Shown here one piece after another: positions 57,082 to 64,000 of a stretch of 64,000 nt of DNA (position 1 is its first letter; each line of letters opens with the position of its first letter). Source of the DNA: a virus. The DNA is taken from IMG/VR virus record IMGVR_UViG_3300042922_001182, positions 174,985 through 238,984 of that record; one strand, written 5' to 3'. The position numbers and the translations under genes were made by a program. The notes below the pieces were generated by a model. It did no database searches, was not told where the DNA came from, and saw only the letters and a list, made by a program, of their open reading frames with translations.

Positions 57082-57501
57082 TTGGAAAGCGATCAGAGGA
57101 TAGTCAGGCCGGGTCAGCCCATCGTGTCCGGCGCTCTCACCATCATGCCGCCCAAGGAGCACAGGACCCTCATCGTGAGGTGCCCTCCCGGGCTCCCCGT
57201 CAAGGCGGCGGACGCCCTCATCGACCGGCGGTTCACCGTGCTGTTCGTGCAGGACAGGGCCCATCGCGGCTTCGTCAGGTACCACTGGGTGGCCGGTTGG
57301 GACTGGCCGGACCTCTGGCTCCTGGACTACCGCAGGGGGTGCTCCTCCGGGTGGCAGGCCGCTGCGGCCCAGGTTGTGGAGGGCAGGCTGACGCCGGTGG
57401 AGAGGTCCCTGTTCCGCGTCAGGTCGATGCCGCACGAGACGGCGGCCCGGATCCACCCCAAGCTGCAGCCCAGCCGCTGGAACTGGGGGTTCGAGGTATG
57501 A
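57082..57501 (+). CDS. Hypothetical protein, 139 aa
   Basis: TTG 57082 follows AGAAAGGAGCTAGAGAA. Basic protein with several Trp (WVAGWDWPDLW) and a beta-alpha layout like ferredoxin-fold proteins. Ends four bases into the next start. Function unknown. Confidence 0.72.
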   Translation: MESDQRIVRPGQPIVSGALTIMPPKEHRTLIVRCPPGLPVKAADALIDRRFTVLFVQDRAHRGFVRYHWVAGWDWPDLWLLDYRRGCSSGWQAAAAQVVEGRLTPVERSLFRVRSMPHETAARIHPKLQPSRWNWGFEV

Positions 57502-57917
57502 TCAGGATCTACGCGGTCCCCTACGCCAGGGAGATGGTGAACCTCGTCCACGAGGACGATCTGAGGGCGTTCGAGGAGCTGCTGGGCCTGACCCTGGCCG
57601 TCCCCCTGGACCGGGTGTTGGTCGTCTACGACTACGACCTCGGGGAGGGCCGGGTGGAGGAGATGAACGACGGGGACGGGCTCCTGACCGTGGAGGGCGT
57701 CGAGCTGGAGCTGGCGCCCCGGGCGGCCGAGATCCTGAGGGACCTGGAGTCCAGCACCTCGCTGTGCGGGCTGTCCGCGTCCCCCTCCTACGGGATCGCG
57801 GGGATAGCCAACGGCGAGGTGTTCGTGGCGGGCGTCTACGTGCGCCGGGACAGCCTGGAGAGGCTGGCGAGGCACATCGGTGCCGAGATAGTAGAGGAAG
57901 GAATCCAAGAATCATGA
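57498..57917 (+). CDS. Hypothetical protein, paralogue of 59634 gene, 139 aa
   Basis: ATG 57498. Clear relation to the 59634 protein: VPYA near the start, FEELL, VVYDYDLGEG, PSYGIAGIANGE and GVYVRRDSLERL near the end. The 47344 protein is a more distant third copy. No catalytic motif is obvious; the conserved IAN-G and YVR-DSLERL blocks may form a binding site. Function unknown. Confidence 0.78.
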   Translation: MIRIYAVPYAREMVNLVHEDDLRAFEELLGLTLAVPLDRVLVVYDYDLGEGRVEEMNDGDGLLTVEGVELELAPRAAEILRDLESSTSLCGLSASPSYGIAGIANGEVFVAGVYVRRDSLERLARHIGAEIVEEGIQES

Positions 57918-58540
57918 GCAACGTCACCAACATCGTCCTGGCGACGACCCACGTCTTCCCTGAGGACGAGTTCCAGCCCTTCCTGGAGAGGGTCAACGCC
58001 TACTTCGCGGGGACGGCGAGGCCCGGGGGCTTCGTGGCCGTCGAGGACCCCACCAGGGCGACCGAGATCTGGGCCTCCGGCACCGGATGGGCCCTGGAGT
58101 GCTCCTTCGCGCTGGGCGCCTTCAACCACCTGGACCTGGACGAGCTGGTGGCCCACATCAGGGCCATCGAGGTGGACGACGAGACCGTCCAGCTGCTCGT
58201 CCACCGCCAGGAGGACCTGAACTTCCACGTCGTCGACGTCCACCGCAGGGCTTCCCCCCGGGAGGACGAGCGCTACAAGGCCCTCAACATGGAGCCCTTC
58301 AACGACGCCGACCGGTGGACCCTGGCCCACCTCAGCAGGACCGTCGTGGCCACCACCGGGGAGCTGGCGGCGTACAGGGGGACCGAGTACACCATGCTGG
58401 GGCGGACCCCGGACGACGAGTACGAGCGCGTCGAGCCCGAGGCGGGCTCCCTGTGGCGTATCAGGCTGCACGACGGCGAGGTCGTCAACGCTTACGGCGA
58501 CGAGATCGCCAAGGAGGTCAAGGAAAATGGCGGAGAGTGA
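57914..58540 (+). CDS. Hypothetical protein, 208 aa
   Basis: ATG 57914 overlaps the previous stop. Alpha/beta protein, acidic, with a WASGTGWALECSF strand in the middle. No motif. Overlaps 58527 by 14 bases. Function unknown. Confidence 0.75.
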   Translation: MSNVTNIVLATTHVFPEDEFQPFLERVNAYFAGTARPGGFVAVEDPTRATEIWASGTGWALECSFALGAFNHLDLDELVAHIRAIEVDDETVQLLVHRQEDLNFHVVDVHRRASPREDERYKALNMEPFNDADRWTLAHLSRTVVATTGELAAYRGTEYTMLGRTPDDEYERVEPEAGSLWRIRLHDGEVVNAYGDEIAKEVKENGGE

Positions 58541-58832
58541 CCAGCAGGTGGTGAGCGGGTGGACCTGGACGAGGGACCACCTGGACTGCACCCCGATCAA
58601 GGCCAAGAGGGTCTCCGAGGGGTCTATCGAGGTAGTGGAGGCGGACGAGGCCCTCACCCGGATGGGGAAGGGGAGCATCCGCTCGGCGTCGGTGCTGCTC
58701 GACTCCCCCCTGGCGGTCCTCGCCCGCCTGGAGGAGTGGAAGAGGGAGGAGCTCAAGCGGGCCCAGAGCGCCGTCGGGCGGGCCGAGGCGGACCTCGTCA
58801 CCCTGGAGGCCAGGAGGAAGGACCTCCGCTAG
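58527..58832 (+). CDS. Hypothetical protein with charged C-terminal helix, 101 aa
   Basis: ATG 58527 inside the previous gene, with AAGGAGGTCAAGG upstream. The last 40 residues form an Arg/Lys/Glu/Ala helix, probably coiled coil. No motif. Function unknown. Confidence 0.72.
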   Translation: MAESDQQVVSGWTWTRDHLDCTPIKAKRVSEGSIEVVEADEALTRMGKGSIRSASVLLDSPLAVLARLEEWKREELKRAQSAVGRAEADLVTLEARRKDLR

Positions 58833-58859
58833 ACTGTAGAGAAAGGACACAGAAAGACC

Positions 58860-59633
58860 ATGGAGAACGATACCAACGACGGGGTCGTCCGCACCGAGGG
58901 GTGGGGCGAGGCCCTGGAGGAGATCCTGGAGGACAGCGTCAACGAGATCGGCCTGGCCGAGATGCACGACAACTCCCCCGGGGAGCCCAGCGGGCGCTAC
59001 GCCCTGGCCACCCGCTCGGGCCTCTGCGGCTACCTGCTGCACGTCGAGGACTTCAACACCGAGGGGGAGCTGTGGGCCAAGGCCCGCGAGGTGGCCGCCC
59101 ACGGGGTAGGGGAGTGGCTGTCCTACATGCCCTCGAACGCGTGGGACCTGGAGGAGAAGCGCGAGCTGCAGTGGCCCGAGGACGTCCTGCGCTGGCGCGG
59201 CGTCCCCTCCGAGGACGGCGAGTTCTGGCCCGCCGACCTGGACGGCTGGTTCGGCATCATCTCCGCCCTCCACAGCGCCGACTTCGCCCTGGAGCTGGCG
59301 GGCCACGTAGCCGAGGGGCTCTCCGGGCTGGGCGTCCTCCTGGACTGCGTCCGCTCCGGGGACGACGTCAAGATGCGCCTCTCCACCCAGGGGTACTCCC
59401 CGGAGGAGCCCACGGAGTGGCGCACCTTCCAGATCGTGGACCTCGGGGCGGACGGTCGCGTCGACTCCCTGGGCGAGCGGTGGCCCGACGAGGAGGGCCA
59501 GCTCTTCGACGCCGAGCAGGTCCTTGAGGCCCTCCAGCAGCACCTCGCCCTCATCGGGGTGGGGCTGGAGTTCAGCGCCCCCGACAGGGAGGGCGGCCAC
59601 GTCGCCTACCGGTTCACCAAGGAGGAGGCCTAG
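58860..59633 (+). CDS. Hypothetical protein, 257 aa
   Basis: AGAAAGGACACAGAAAGACC precedes the ATG. Acidic, Trp-rich and helical, with no cysteine cluster or catalytic motif. The stop abuts the next ATG. Function unknown. Confidence 0.75.
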   Translation: MENDTNDGVVRTEGWGEALEEILEDSVNEIGLAEMHDNSPGEPSGRYALATRSGLCGYLLHVEDFNTEGELWAKAREVAAHGVGEWLSYMPSNAWDLEEKRELQWPEDVLRWRGVPSEDGEFWPADLDGWFGIISALHSADFALELAGHVAEGLSGLGVLLDCVRSGDDVKMRLSTQGYSPEEPTEWRTFQIVDLGADGRVDSLGERWPDEEGQLFDAEQVLEALQQHLALIGVGLEFSAPDREGGHVAYRFTKEEA

Positions 59634-60080
59634 ATGACCAAGGCCATCCACTGCGTGCCCTACGCCCCCGAGACGGTCTGCGCCGTGGACGAGCAGGTCC
59701 CCCTCTTCGAGGAGCTCCTCACGCTCTTCTTCGGGGTGTCCCTCGACCAGGTAGCGGTCGTCTACGGCTACGACGTCGGGCAGGGCCTGGTCCACGAGCT
59801 CTACGCGGACGACTCCGACGAGTTCATACTGACCGAGGGTGTGGATCCCTTCACCGGCAGGATGAAGGATATCGTCGACTCGCTGGAGTGGAAGTGGACC
59901 GGGTCCTGCACCATCGGCCTCGGGCCCTCCTACAGGATCGCGGGCGTCGCCAACGGCGAGATCACCCTGGGGGTGTACGTCCGCAAGGACAGCCTGGAGC
60001 GCCTGGGGAGGTACTCCGGGGTGGAGATCGTCGAAACGGGGAACGCAGACGACGAGGAGAAGGGAGGGGACAATGCCTAA
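59634..60080 (+). CDS. Hypothetical protein, paralogue of 57498 gene, 148 aa
   Basis: Shares VPYA, FEELL, VVYGYDVGQG, PSYRIAGVANGE and GVYVRKDSLERL with the 57498 protein. The C-terminus is acidic. It is adjacent to the 60073 gene, whose paralogue at 47030 is likewise adjacent to a member of this family. Function unknown. Confidence 0.78.
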   Translation: MTKAIHCVPYAPETVCAVDEQVPLFEELLTLFFGVSLDQVAVVYGYDVGQGLVHELYADDSDEFILTEGVDPFTGRMKDIVDSLEWKWTGSCTIGLGPSYRIAGVANGEITLGVYVRKDSLERLGRYSGVEIVETGNADDEEKGGDNA

Positions 60081-60300
60081 AGGAGGCAACGTGAAGACGC
60101 TGACGATGTCCTGGAGGATCGTCGACGAGGCCAGGGTCAGGGCCGCCTACGCCAAGCTCATGAGCCTCCAGTGGGACGGGGCGGAGTTCGACTCCGTCGA
60201 GAAGATGGCCGAGGAGCTGGTCACCTTCATGGACGTCTGGGGCAAGAACTTCGGCGAGGTGGACTGGCTCGACCTCGGCATGCAGCGGACGTACGTCTGA
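60073..60300 (+). CDS. Hypothetical protein, paralogue of 47030-47329, 75 aa
   Basis: ATG 60073 overlaps the previous gene by eight bases; GTG 60091 after AAAGGAGGCAAC is an alternative. Core MSWRIVDEARVRAAYAKL matches the 47030 protein. Small alpha/beta protein ending at the terminator. Function unknown. Confidence 0.75.
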   Translation: MPKGGNVKTLTMSWRIVDEARVRAAYAKLMSLQWDGAEFDSVEKMAEELVTFMDVWGKNFGEVDWLDLGMQRTYV

Positions 60301-60311
60301 CGGCGATCGCC

Positions 60312-60351
60312 AAAAAAAAGAAGGGACCTGCGAGGGCCCCTTCTTTTTTTT
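60312..60351. terminator. Bidirectional terminator
   Basis: AAAAAAAAGAAGGG (60312-60325) pairs with CCCTTCTTTTTTTT (60338-60351), giving an A-run and a T-run on both strands. It lies between convergent genes ending at 60300 and 60365. Confidence 0.9.
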
Positions 60352-60364
60352 GCTGCAGAACGAC

Positions 60365-60601
60365 CTACCCCTGCCCCGCGAGGTTCTTGAGGACGACGTT
60401 CTGGTGGTAGTCCGCGCACGGGGCGCACCGGCCGCCGCGCATGGTCTCCAGGGGGACCTCGGAGCTGCACCGGACGCACTCGTTCTCCGGGGGCACGTCG
60501 TACGCCTCCGGGTTGCAGTCCTTGCACTTGCCGTCGACCGTCGACGGGACGTCCTGGCCGCAACCGGTGCAAGACACGTTCTCCCAAAGTGAGTTCTCCA
60601 T
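60365..60601 (-). CDS. Double zinc-ribbon protein, 78 aa
   Basis: Four CxxC pairs in order (CTGC, CKDC, CVRC, CAPC) make two zinc ribbons in only 78 residues. Such small proteins bind nucleic acids or modulate polymerases. The start is ATG 60601. A 33-base gap separates it from the preceding minus-strand gene. Function unknown. Confidence 0.78.
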   Translation of the reverse strand: MENSLWENVSCTGCGQDVPSTVDGKCKDCNPEAYDVPPENECVRCSSEVPLETMRGGRCAPCADYHQNVVLKNLAGQG

Positions 60602-60634
60602 GGTGATGTCTCCTATCTGCCCTCTAGGGGCTAA

Positions 60635-60985
60635 TTACCAAACCGCCTCGCTAGCCTTGGGCTGACCGGGGTAGAGCGGGGTGCCGTCGAGCTTCACCCA
60701 CCGCCCGTCGGCGTAGTAGGCCCCGACCGTCTTGGTCTCCTCCTCGATGCGCTTGAGGCGCCCCGCGTCGGCCTTGATGGGCTTCCCGTCCTGGGAGACC
60801 CGGGTGGCGGTGTGCCCCACCGCGTACCCGACCGTGACCTCCCCCTGGGGGGTGGCGACCTTGCGGGCCTGGACGTGGTCGAACGCCACGAAGTCCACCG
60901 TCACCCGCCTGCACCCCCGGTGCCCCTCGATCCACAACGGGGCCTTGTAGAAGGTGGGGGCGTCGTTCCTGAGCTGGTCGTTCAT
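60635..60985 (-). CDS. Hypothetical protein, 116 aa
   Basis: AAGGAGAACGAGC precedes ATG 60985. Beta-rich first half with His/Arg residues (IEGHRGCRRVTVDFVAFDHVQ), then a helix and a Tyr/Trp-rich end. No motif. Between two other small minus-strand genes. Function unknown. Confidence 0.75.
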   Translation of the reverse strand: MNDQLRNDAPTFYKAPLWIEGHRGCRRVTVDFVAFDHVQARKVATPQGEVTVGYAVGHTATRVSQDGKPIKADAGRLKRIEEETKTVGAYYADGRWVKLDGTPLYPGQPKASEAVW

Positions 60986-61013
60986 GCTCGTTCTCCTTCG
61001 CTAGCTATTGTGG

Positions 61014-61041
61014 AAAAATAAGAGGCCTGCTAGGGCCTCTT
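61014..61041 (-). terminator. Minus-strand terminator
   Basis: AAGAGGCC / GGCCTCTT (61020-61027, 61034-61041) with a six-base loop. On the minus strand the stem is followed by TATTTTT. It ends the 61-aa gene before the 60985 start. Confidence 0.75.
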
Positions 61042-61045
61042 ACCT

Positions 61046-61231
61046 CTAGGGGACGACGGTGATGGGGGTGCTCTGCCAGCACTCGGGGCACTTGCCCGAG
61101 GGCTCGGTCGCCATCCCGTGGCGGGCCCCCTCGCCGCCGGTGAGGCGCACCTGGGGGACGCCCACGGTGGAGGTGACGCGGCTGAGGTCGTTGAGGGCGG
61201 CCTGGAGGCCGGGGTTGAACTTGGACTGCAT
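61046..61231 (-). CDS. Hypothetical small protein, 61 aa
   Basis: AAGGAGATTAGAG precedes ATG 61231. A helix at residues 8-20, and CPECW near residue 48 as a single Cys pair. It has its own promoter and terminator. Function unknown. Confidence 0.75.
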   Translation of the reverse strand: MQSKFNPGLQAALNDLSRVTSTVGVPQVRLTGGEGARHGMATEPSGKCPECWQSTPITVVP

Positions 61232-61271
61232 ATCTCTAATCTCCTTCTACAGACTGTGGGTTATCGTAGGA

Positions 61272-61302
61272 ATAATATGTGTAGACCCCTCCGCTAGATT
61301 CG
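61272..61302 (-). promoter_or_regulatory. Phage promoter on minus strand: CGAATCT, 18 nt, TATTAT
   Basis: On the minus strand CCGAATCT (complement of 61296-61302) is followed after exactly 18 bases by TATTAT (complement of 61272-61277), in CACATATTAT. It drives the 61-aa gene and proves that the element works as a directional unit on both strands. Confidence 0.8.
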
Positions 61303-61347
61303 GTTACGACGAACAACCCCATACCGCAGAGAGGAGAGGCTAGACAG

Positions 61348-61668
61348 ATGTTACACGAGTACTTCATGCTCCAACCCCCCAAGGGGCGCCCAGCCCCCTC
61401 CGACCCCAAGGACGGCGAGGGGCACCTCCCCTCGGTGCTGAGGTCGCTGGCCCGCATCAGGGGGGTCCCCGCCTCCAGGGTGGACCCCGACCTCCCGTTC
61501 GAGGCCTACGACGGCGGCCCGACCGACCGCGTCGAGGCCCTCATGGCGGCGGAGTCCCGCCTGAGGATCGAGATCCCCGACCACTTGGCCGACCAGGCCA
61601 CCACCCCCCGCCGTCTCGCCGGGATCATAGGGAATATCGAGTCGAACAAGCAGCTGTACAGGCATTAG
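61348..61668 (+). CDS. Hypothetical protein, 106 aa
   Basis: AGAGGAGAGGCTAGACAG precedes ATG 61348. Pro-rich first 30 residues, then a helical acidic part. A pattern VDPDLPFEAYDGGPTDRVEALM looks like an acyl-carrier or EF-type loop but is not diagnostic. It lies 11 bases before the RNA polymerase gene. Function unknown. Confidence 0.72.
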   Translation: MLHEYFMLQPPKGRPAPSDPKDGEGHLPSVLRSLARIRGVPASRVDPDLPFEAYDGGPTDRVEALMAAESRLRIEIPDHLADQATTPRRLAGIIGNIESNKQLYRH

Positions 61669-61679
61669 GAGGATACACC

Positions 61680-62912
61680 ATGTCCAAGGACAAGAAGAAG
61701 CGGAGGGAGCCCAGGCACCTCTCCAAGGAGGAGGTCCAGACCTTGATCATCCTGCCCCAGCAGGAGGTCACCCTCGCCTGGGTCCGGGGGGTGCTGGCGT
61801 CCACCTCCCAGAGGGAGGCCCGGTACCTCCCCAACGACACCCTCACCCTCCCCAAGGGGAGCCTCCCGGGGACGTCGGGCAAGCTACCCGCCTCCGACCT
61901 CAAGACCACGGTCGGCAGGCTCATCTTCAACCGCGCCGTCGTCGAGCCCCTCGGCTACGACGTCCTCGGCTACAGGAACGAGCCCATGGGCAAGCCCGGC
62001 ATCTCCAAATTGGACAGGGACGTGGCCGACCTCCTCCTGGAGGGGAGGGTCACCGCGCCCCAGGCGATCGCCCACGTCGACCGGCTCCAGTGGCTCGGGT
62101 TCTCCGCGTCGGCGTTCGTCAACCCGTCGCTCTCCCCCTGGCTCGTCGTCCCCCTCCCGGAGGTGGAGAAGCGCAAGAAGGAGCTCGTCAAGATCCACGA
62201 GGAGGCCATCCAGGCCGGTGACGTCTTCAAGGCCGGTGAGATCGAGGCGGAGCTGTTGAACCTGGCCCGAGGGATCCTCAAGGACGACCCGAGCTACGCC
62301 ATCTACGCCTCGGAGAGTCGCGGGGACTTCAAGAACAACTACAAGAACACGGCGGTGATGCGCGGCGCCATGCGCTCCGGCGTCGACGGCTCCTACTCGG
62401 TCTCCAGCGCCAACCTGGCCGAGGGGATCCCCCGGGGGGAGTACGATAAGTACGCGGACATGGCCGTGGAGGCGTCCTACGGTCGAGCCGTGCAGACGCG
62501 GATGGGCGGGTACGAGGCCAAGAAGCTTTCCGCCGCCTTCCAGTCCGTAGTTCTGGGCGAACCGTCTTCCGACTGCCTCACACGCGGGCTCCTGACCGTG
62601 GACATCACGCGTGAGAATGCGCCGGGGTTCAAGTACAGGTTCGTGAAGGAGGGCAACCGCCTAGTCGAGCTTACCCCCGACGTCCTCCAGACGTACATCG
62701 GCAGGTCCGTCCAGGTCCGGTCCCCCATGTTCTGCCGGGGCGAGGCCCTGTGTAGCCGCTGCTCGGGCACCCTCTACCACCGGATGGGCATCCGCAACGT
62801 GGGGCTCCTGAGCAGCCGGGTGGGGACGCGAATCCTCAACCTGGCCCTGAAGGCGTTCCACGACAGCTCGGTGAAGACCGCGAGGCTCTCGGTGGACAGG
62901 TACGTGTACTAG
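61680..62912 (+). CDS. Multisubunit RNA polymerase beta-prime, C-terminal part, 410 aa
   Basis: Landmarks match bacterial beta-prime from the region after the active-site Asp motif. [11 protein letters not shown] corresponds to [28 protein letters not shown] corresponds to [38 protein letters not shown] corresponds to the bridge-helix [21 protein letters not shown] region. A Cys cluster [10 protein letters not shown] follows. [28 protein letters not shown] matches [22 protein letters not shown] of the trigger loop. The NADFDGD part is absent, so the subunit is split as in phiKZ/AR9 phages. It would read phage promoters with other subunits outside this window. Confidence 0.88.
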   Translation: [410 protein letters not shown]

Positions 62913-62925
62913 GGAGGTGATGACG

Positions 62926-63183
62926 ATGTTCTACGACGAGCAGAGGCCGGTGGCCTGGGCCGGGGCCGACCCGGACCCGTTCCAGGCGCTCTTCGAGGAG
63001 CTCACCGACGGGCTCCCCGAGCGCCCCATGGCGATCGTGAGGGACTGGTGGGGCGGCAAGTGCATCCAGAGGTCCTCCGACCCCGAGCCCGCCATGGCGC
63101 CGGAGTACGCGGGGTACACGCTGGAGGAGCGCCGGGAGGCGGCGAGGATTGTGACGTACCTGGCCTGCAGGGGCCTGGGGTAG
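62926..63183 (+). CDS. Hypothetical protein, 85 aa
   Basis: ATG 62926 fits the GGGAGG at 62912 better than the in-frame GTG 62917 or ATG 62920. Acidic first half, helical second half, Trp pair in the middle. No motif. Directly after the RNA polymerase gene. Function unknown. Confidence 0.72.
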   Translation: MFYDEQRPVAWAGADPDPFQALFEELTDGLPERPMAIVRDWWGGKCIQRSSDPEPAMAPEYAGYTLEERREAARIVTYLACRGLG

Positions 63184-63210
63184 CTGAGATAGACTAGGAG
63201 GTAACGGGAT

Positions 63211-63777
63211 ATGGCCGAGAGGGTGGTGGACGGCAGGACGGAGCGCCTGTACGTCCTTCTTACGAGGACGGGGAGCCTGGTGGGCGAGCTGGTGATACAC
63301 CCGTACACCCAGCAGCCCTACGGGCACGTGTCGCTGGCTTTCGACGAGAGCCTGAGGGACGTGTACTCGTTCGTGATGGTGAAGGGCTTCGTCAAGGAGA
63401 CCCTGGCGGCGTACCCGCCCGACACGACGTACTCCCTGTACGAGCTGAGGGTCACGCCCGCGCAGAAGCGGGAGGCCCGGAGGCAGGTGGAGGCGCTGTG
63501 GCGCAGGCGGCACAAGCTGGAGTTCAACCTGATGGGCATGGCCACCGGATTCCTGCTCGGCAGGCCCGTGGAGAACAAGGACGCCATGTTCTGCAGCCAG
63601 TTCGTGGTGACGGTCCTGAAGGCGGCGGGCGTGGACTGCTTCAAGAAGCCCGCGTACATGACCACCCCGTTCGACGTGGTGGAGAGCCGGGAGTTCCGGT
63701 TCGTGTCCAAGGGCAGGCTCAGGGACCTGTGGGAGGGCGCCGACGGCGACCCCCGGGAGGACGTGACCAGGGCATAG
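63211..63777 (+). CDS. Permuted papain-like (YiiX/NlpC-P60 type) hydrolase, 188 aa
   Basis: H39 in PYGHVSLAFD opens the core and C128 in AMFCSQFVVTVLKAAGV lies about 90 residues later. His before Cys is the order of circularly permuted NlpC/P60 proteins such as YiiX and LRAT-like amidases. The Cys sits at the start of a hydrophobic helix, as expected. Such enzymes cut amide bonds in peptidoglycan, lipids or proteins. No signal peptide. TAGGAGGTAACGG precedes the ATG. Ends at a strong terminator. Confidence 0.75.
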   Translation: MAERVVDGRTERLYVLLTRTGSLVGELVIHPYTQQPYGHVSLAFDESLRDVYSFVMVKGFVKETLAAYPPDTTYSLYELRVTPAQKREARRQVEALWRRRHKLEFNLMGMATGFLLGRPVENKDAMFCSQFVVTVLKAAGVDCFKKPAYMTTPFDVVESREFRFVSKGRLRDLWEGADGDPREDVTRA

Positions 63778-63791
63778 GCCCGACGAGAAGA

Positions 63792-63824
63792 CCCCAACGA
63801 CCTTCGATAGGTCGTTGGGGCTTT
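63792..63824 (+). terminator. Rho-independent terminator
   Basis: CCCCAACGACC (63792-63802), loop TTCGATA, GGTCGTTGGGG (63810-63820), then CTTTCG. It follows the hydrolase gene. The next promoter element begins ten bases later. Confidence 0.75.
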
Positions 63825-63830
63825 CGTACA

Positions 63831-63838
63831 CACATTAT
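63831..63838 (+). promoter_or_regulatory. Phage promoter element CACATTAT
   Basis: TACACACATTATGGAGGTGAGAC follows the terminator and lies 50 bases before ATG 63889. It matches the CACATTAT variant at 41804. No CGAATCT upstream. Confidence 0.55.
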
Positions 63839-63888
63839 GGAGGTGAGACTGAGATACCCACACCCCAACCGAGACCAAGGAGGCGACC

Positions 63889-64000
63889 ATGCCCATCTGC
63901 GAGTGCTACCCCGGCCACACCTGCGGCACCTGCATGTCGGACATGGAGGCCGACTACGACGAGATGACGACCTACACCCACTCAAGAGGAGACAACGACA
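63889..64000 (+). CDS. Cys-rich hypothetical protein, N-terminal part (cut by window end)
   Basis: ATG 63889 follows CAAGGAGGCGACC. The visible 37 residues contain four cysteines in two pairs (CEC and CGTC) with an intervening His, likely a zinc site, then an acidic stretch. No stop occurs before 64000, so the gene continues outside the window. Confidence 0.65.
   Translation, partial: MPICECYPGHTCGTCMSDMEADYDEMTTYTHSRGDND

Noticed and set aside
1-64000. Stop-codon reassignment (amber recoding)
   Set aside because: TAG, TAA and TGA all end genes at sensible places, often in ATGA, GTGA or TAATG overlaps, so the standard code holds.
1-64000. tRNA genes, CRISPR arrays, insertion sequences, att sites
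   Set aside because: No cloverleaf with CCA-type end, no regularly spaced repeat array and no transposase or integrase signature was seen by eye. A covariance-model search would be decisive for tRNAs.

Overview
This window looks like part of the genome of a large (jumbo-type) tailed dsDNA phage with high G+C. The evidence is dense gene packing with ATGA/GTGA overlaps, frequent TTG and GTG starts after strong AGGAGG sites, and blocks of genes on both strands separated by bidirectional hairpin terminators. There are phage hallmark genes: a gp25-like baseplate protein, a gp61-type primase, a split multisubunit RNA polymerase beta-prime C-terminal part, and a GroEL-like chaperonin. Many short genes resemble nothing I recognise. 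The host cannot be read from the sequence. No tRNA, CRISPR array, integrase or insertion sequence was seen.

Layout. 1-3540 (+): three unrecognised proteins, possibly virion or early genes. 3610-6417 (-): a putative structural protein, a SLOG-fold protein and a divergent FEN-like nuclease. 6418-6833: an AT-rich noncoding island. 6834-7595 (+): unknown gene. 7632-8396 (-): a zinc-finger PD-(D/E)XK nuclease. 8498-15938 (+): gp25-like protein, a probable gp26-type baseplate/assembly protein with a -1 frame extension, small proteins, the chaperonin and two larger unknowns. 16015-19489 (+): DUF262-like protein, zinc protein, primase and small proteins. 19551-21683 (-): guanylate kinase-like protein with several small membrane proteins. 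21867-23361 (+): three short transcription units, each with its own promoter or terminator. 23388-26289 (-): RNase H and paralogous HNH-like proteins. 26392-32047 (+): first GHKL (Hsp90-like) ATPase with partner genes. 32146-35022 (+): two likely tail/baseplate proteins. 35102-41780 (+): second GHKL ATPase with its partners. 41876-60300 (+): a long run of small accessory genes, many duplicated, including a 2OG-Fe(II) oxygenase-like protein. It is interrupted only by one minus-strand gene at 48477-48878. 60365-61231 (-): three small genes. 61348-64000 (+): the RNA polymerase subunit, a permuted papain-like hydrolase and a gene cut by the window edge.

How the parts may work together. A recurrent AT-rich element (TATATTAT or CATATTAT, four times preceded by CGAATCT at exactly 18 nt) stands before many transcription units on both strands. 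It resembles the AT-rich early promoters of phiKZ- and AR9-type phages, which are read by a phage multisubunit RNA polymerase. A fragment of such an enzyme is encoded at 61680-62912. Replication functions (primase, RNase H, FEN-like nuclease, guanylate kinase-like protein) and two chaperone-like systems (GroEL-like and two Hsp90-like GHKL ATPases) suggest a phage that carries much of its own transcription, replication and folding machinery. The paired GHKL ATPases and their duplicated neighbours are the most novel-looking system here.
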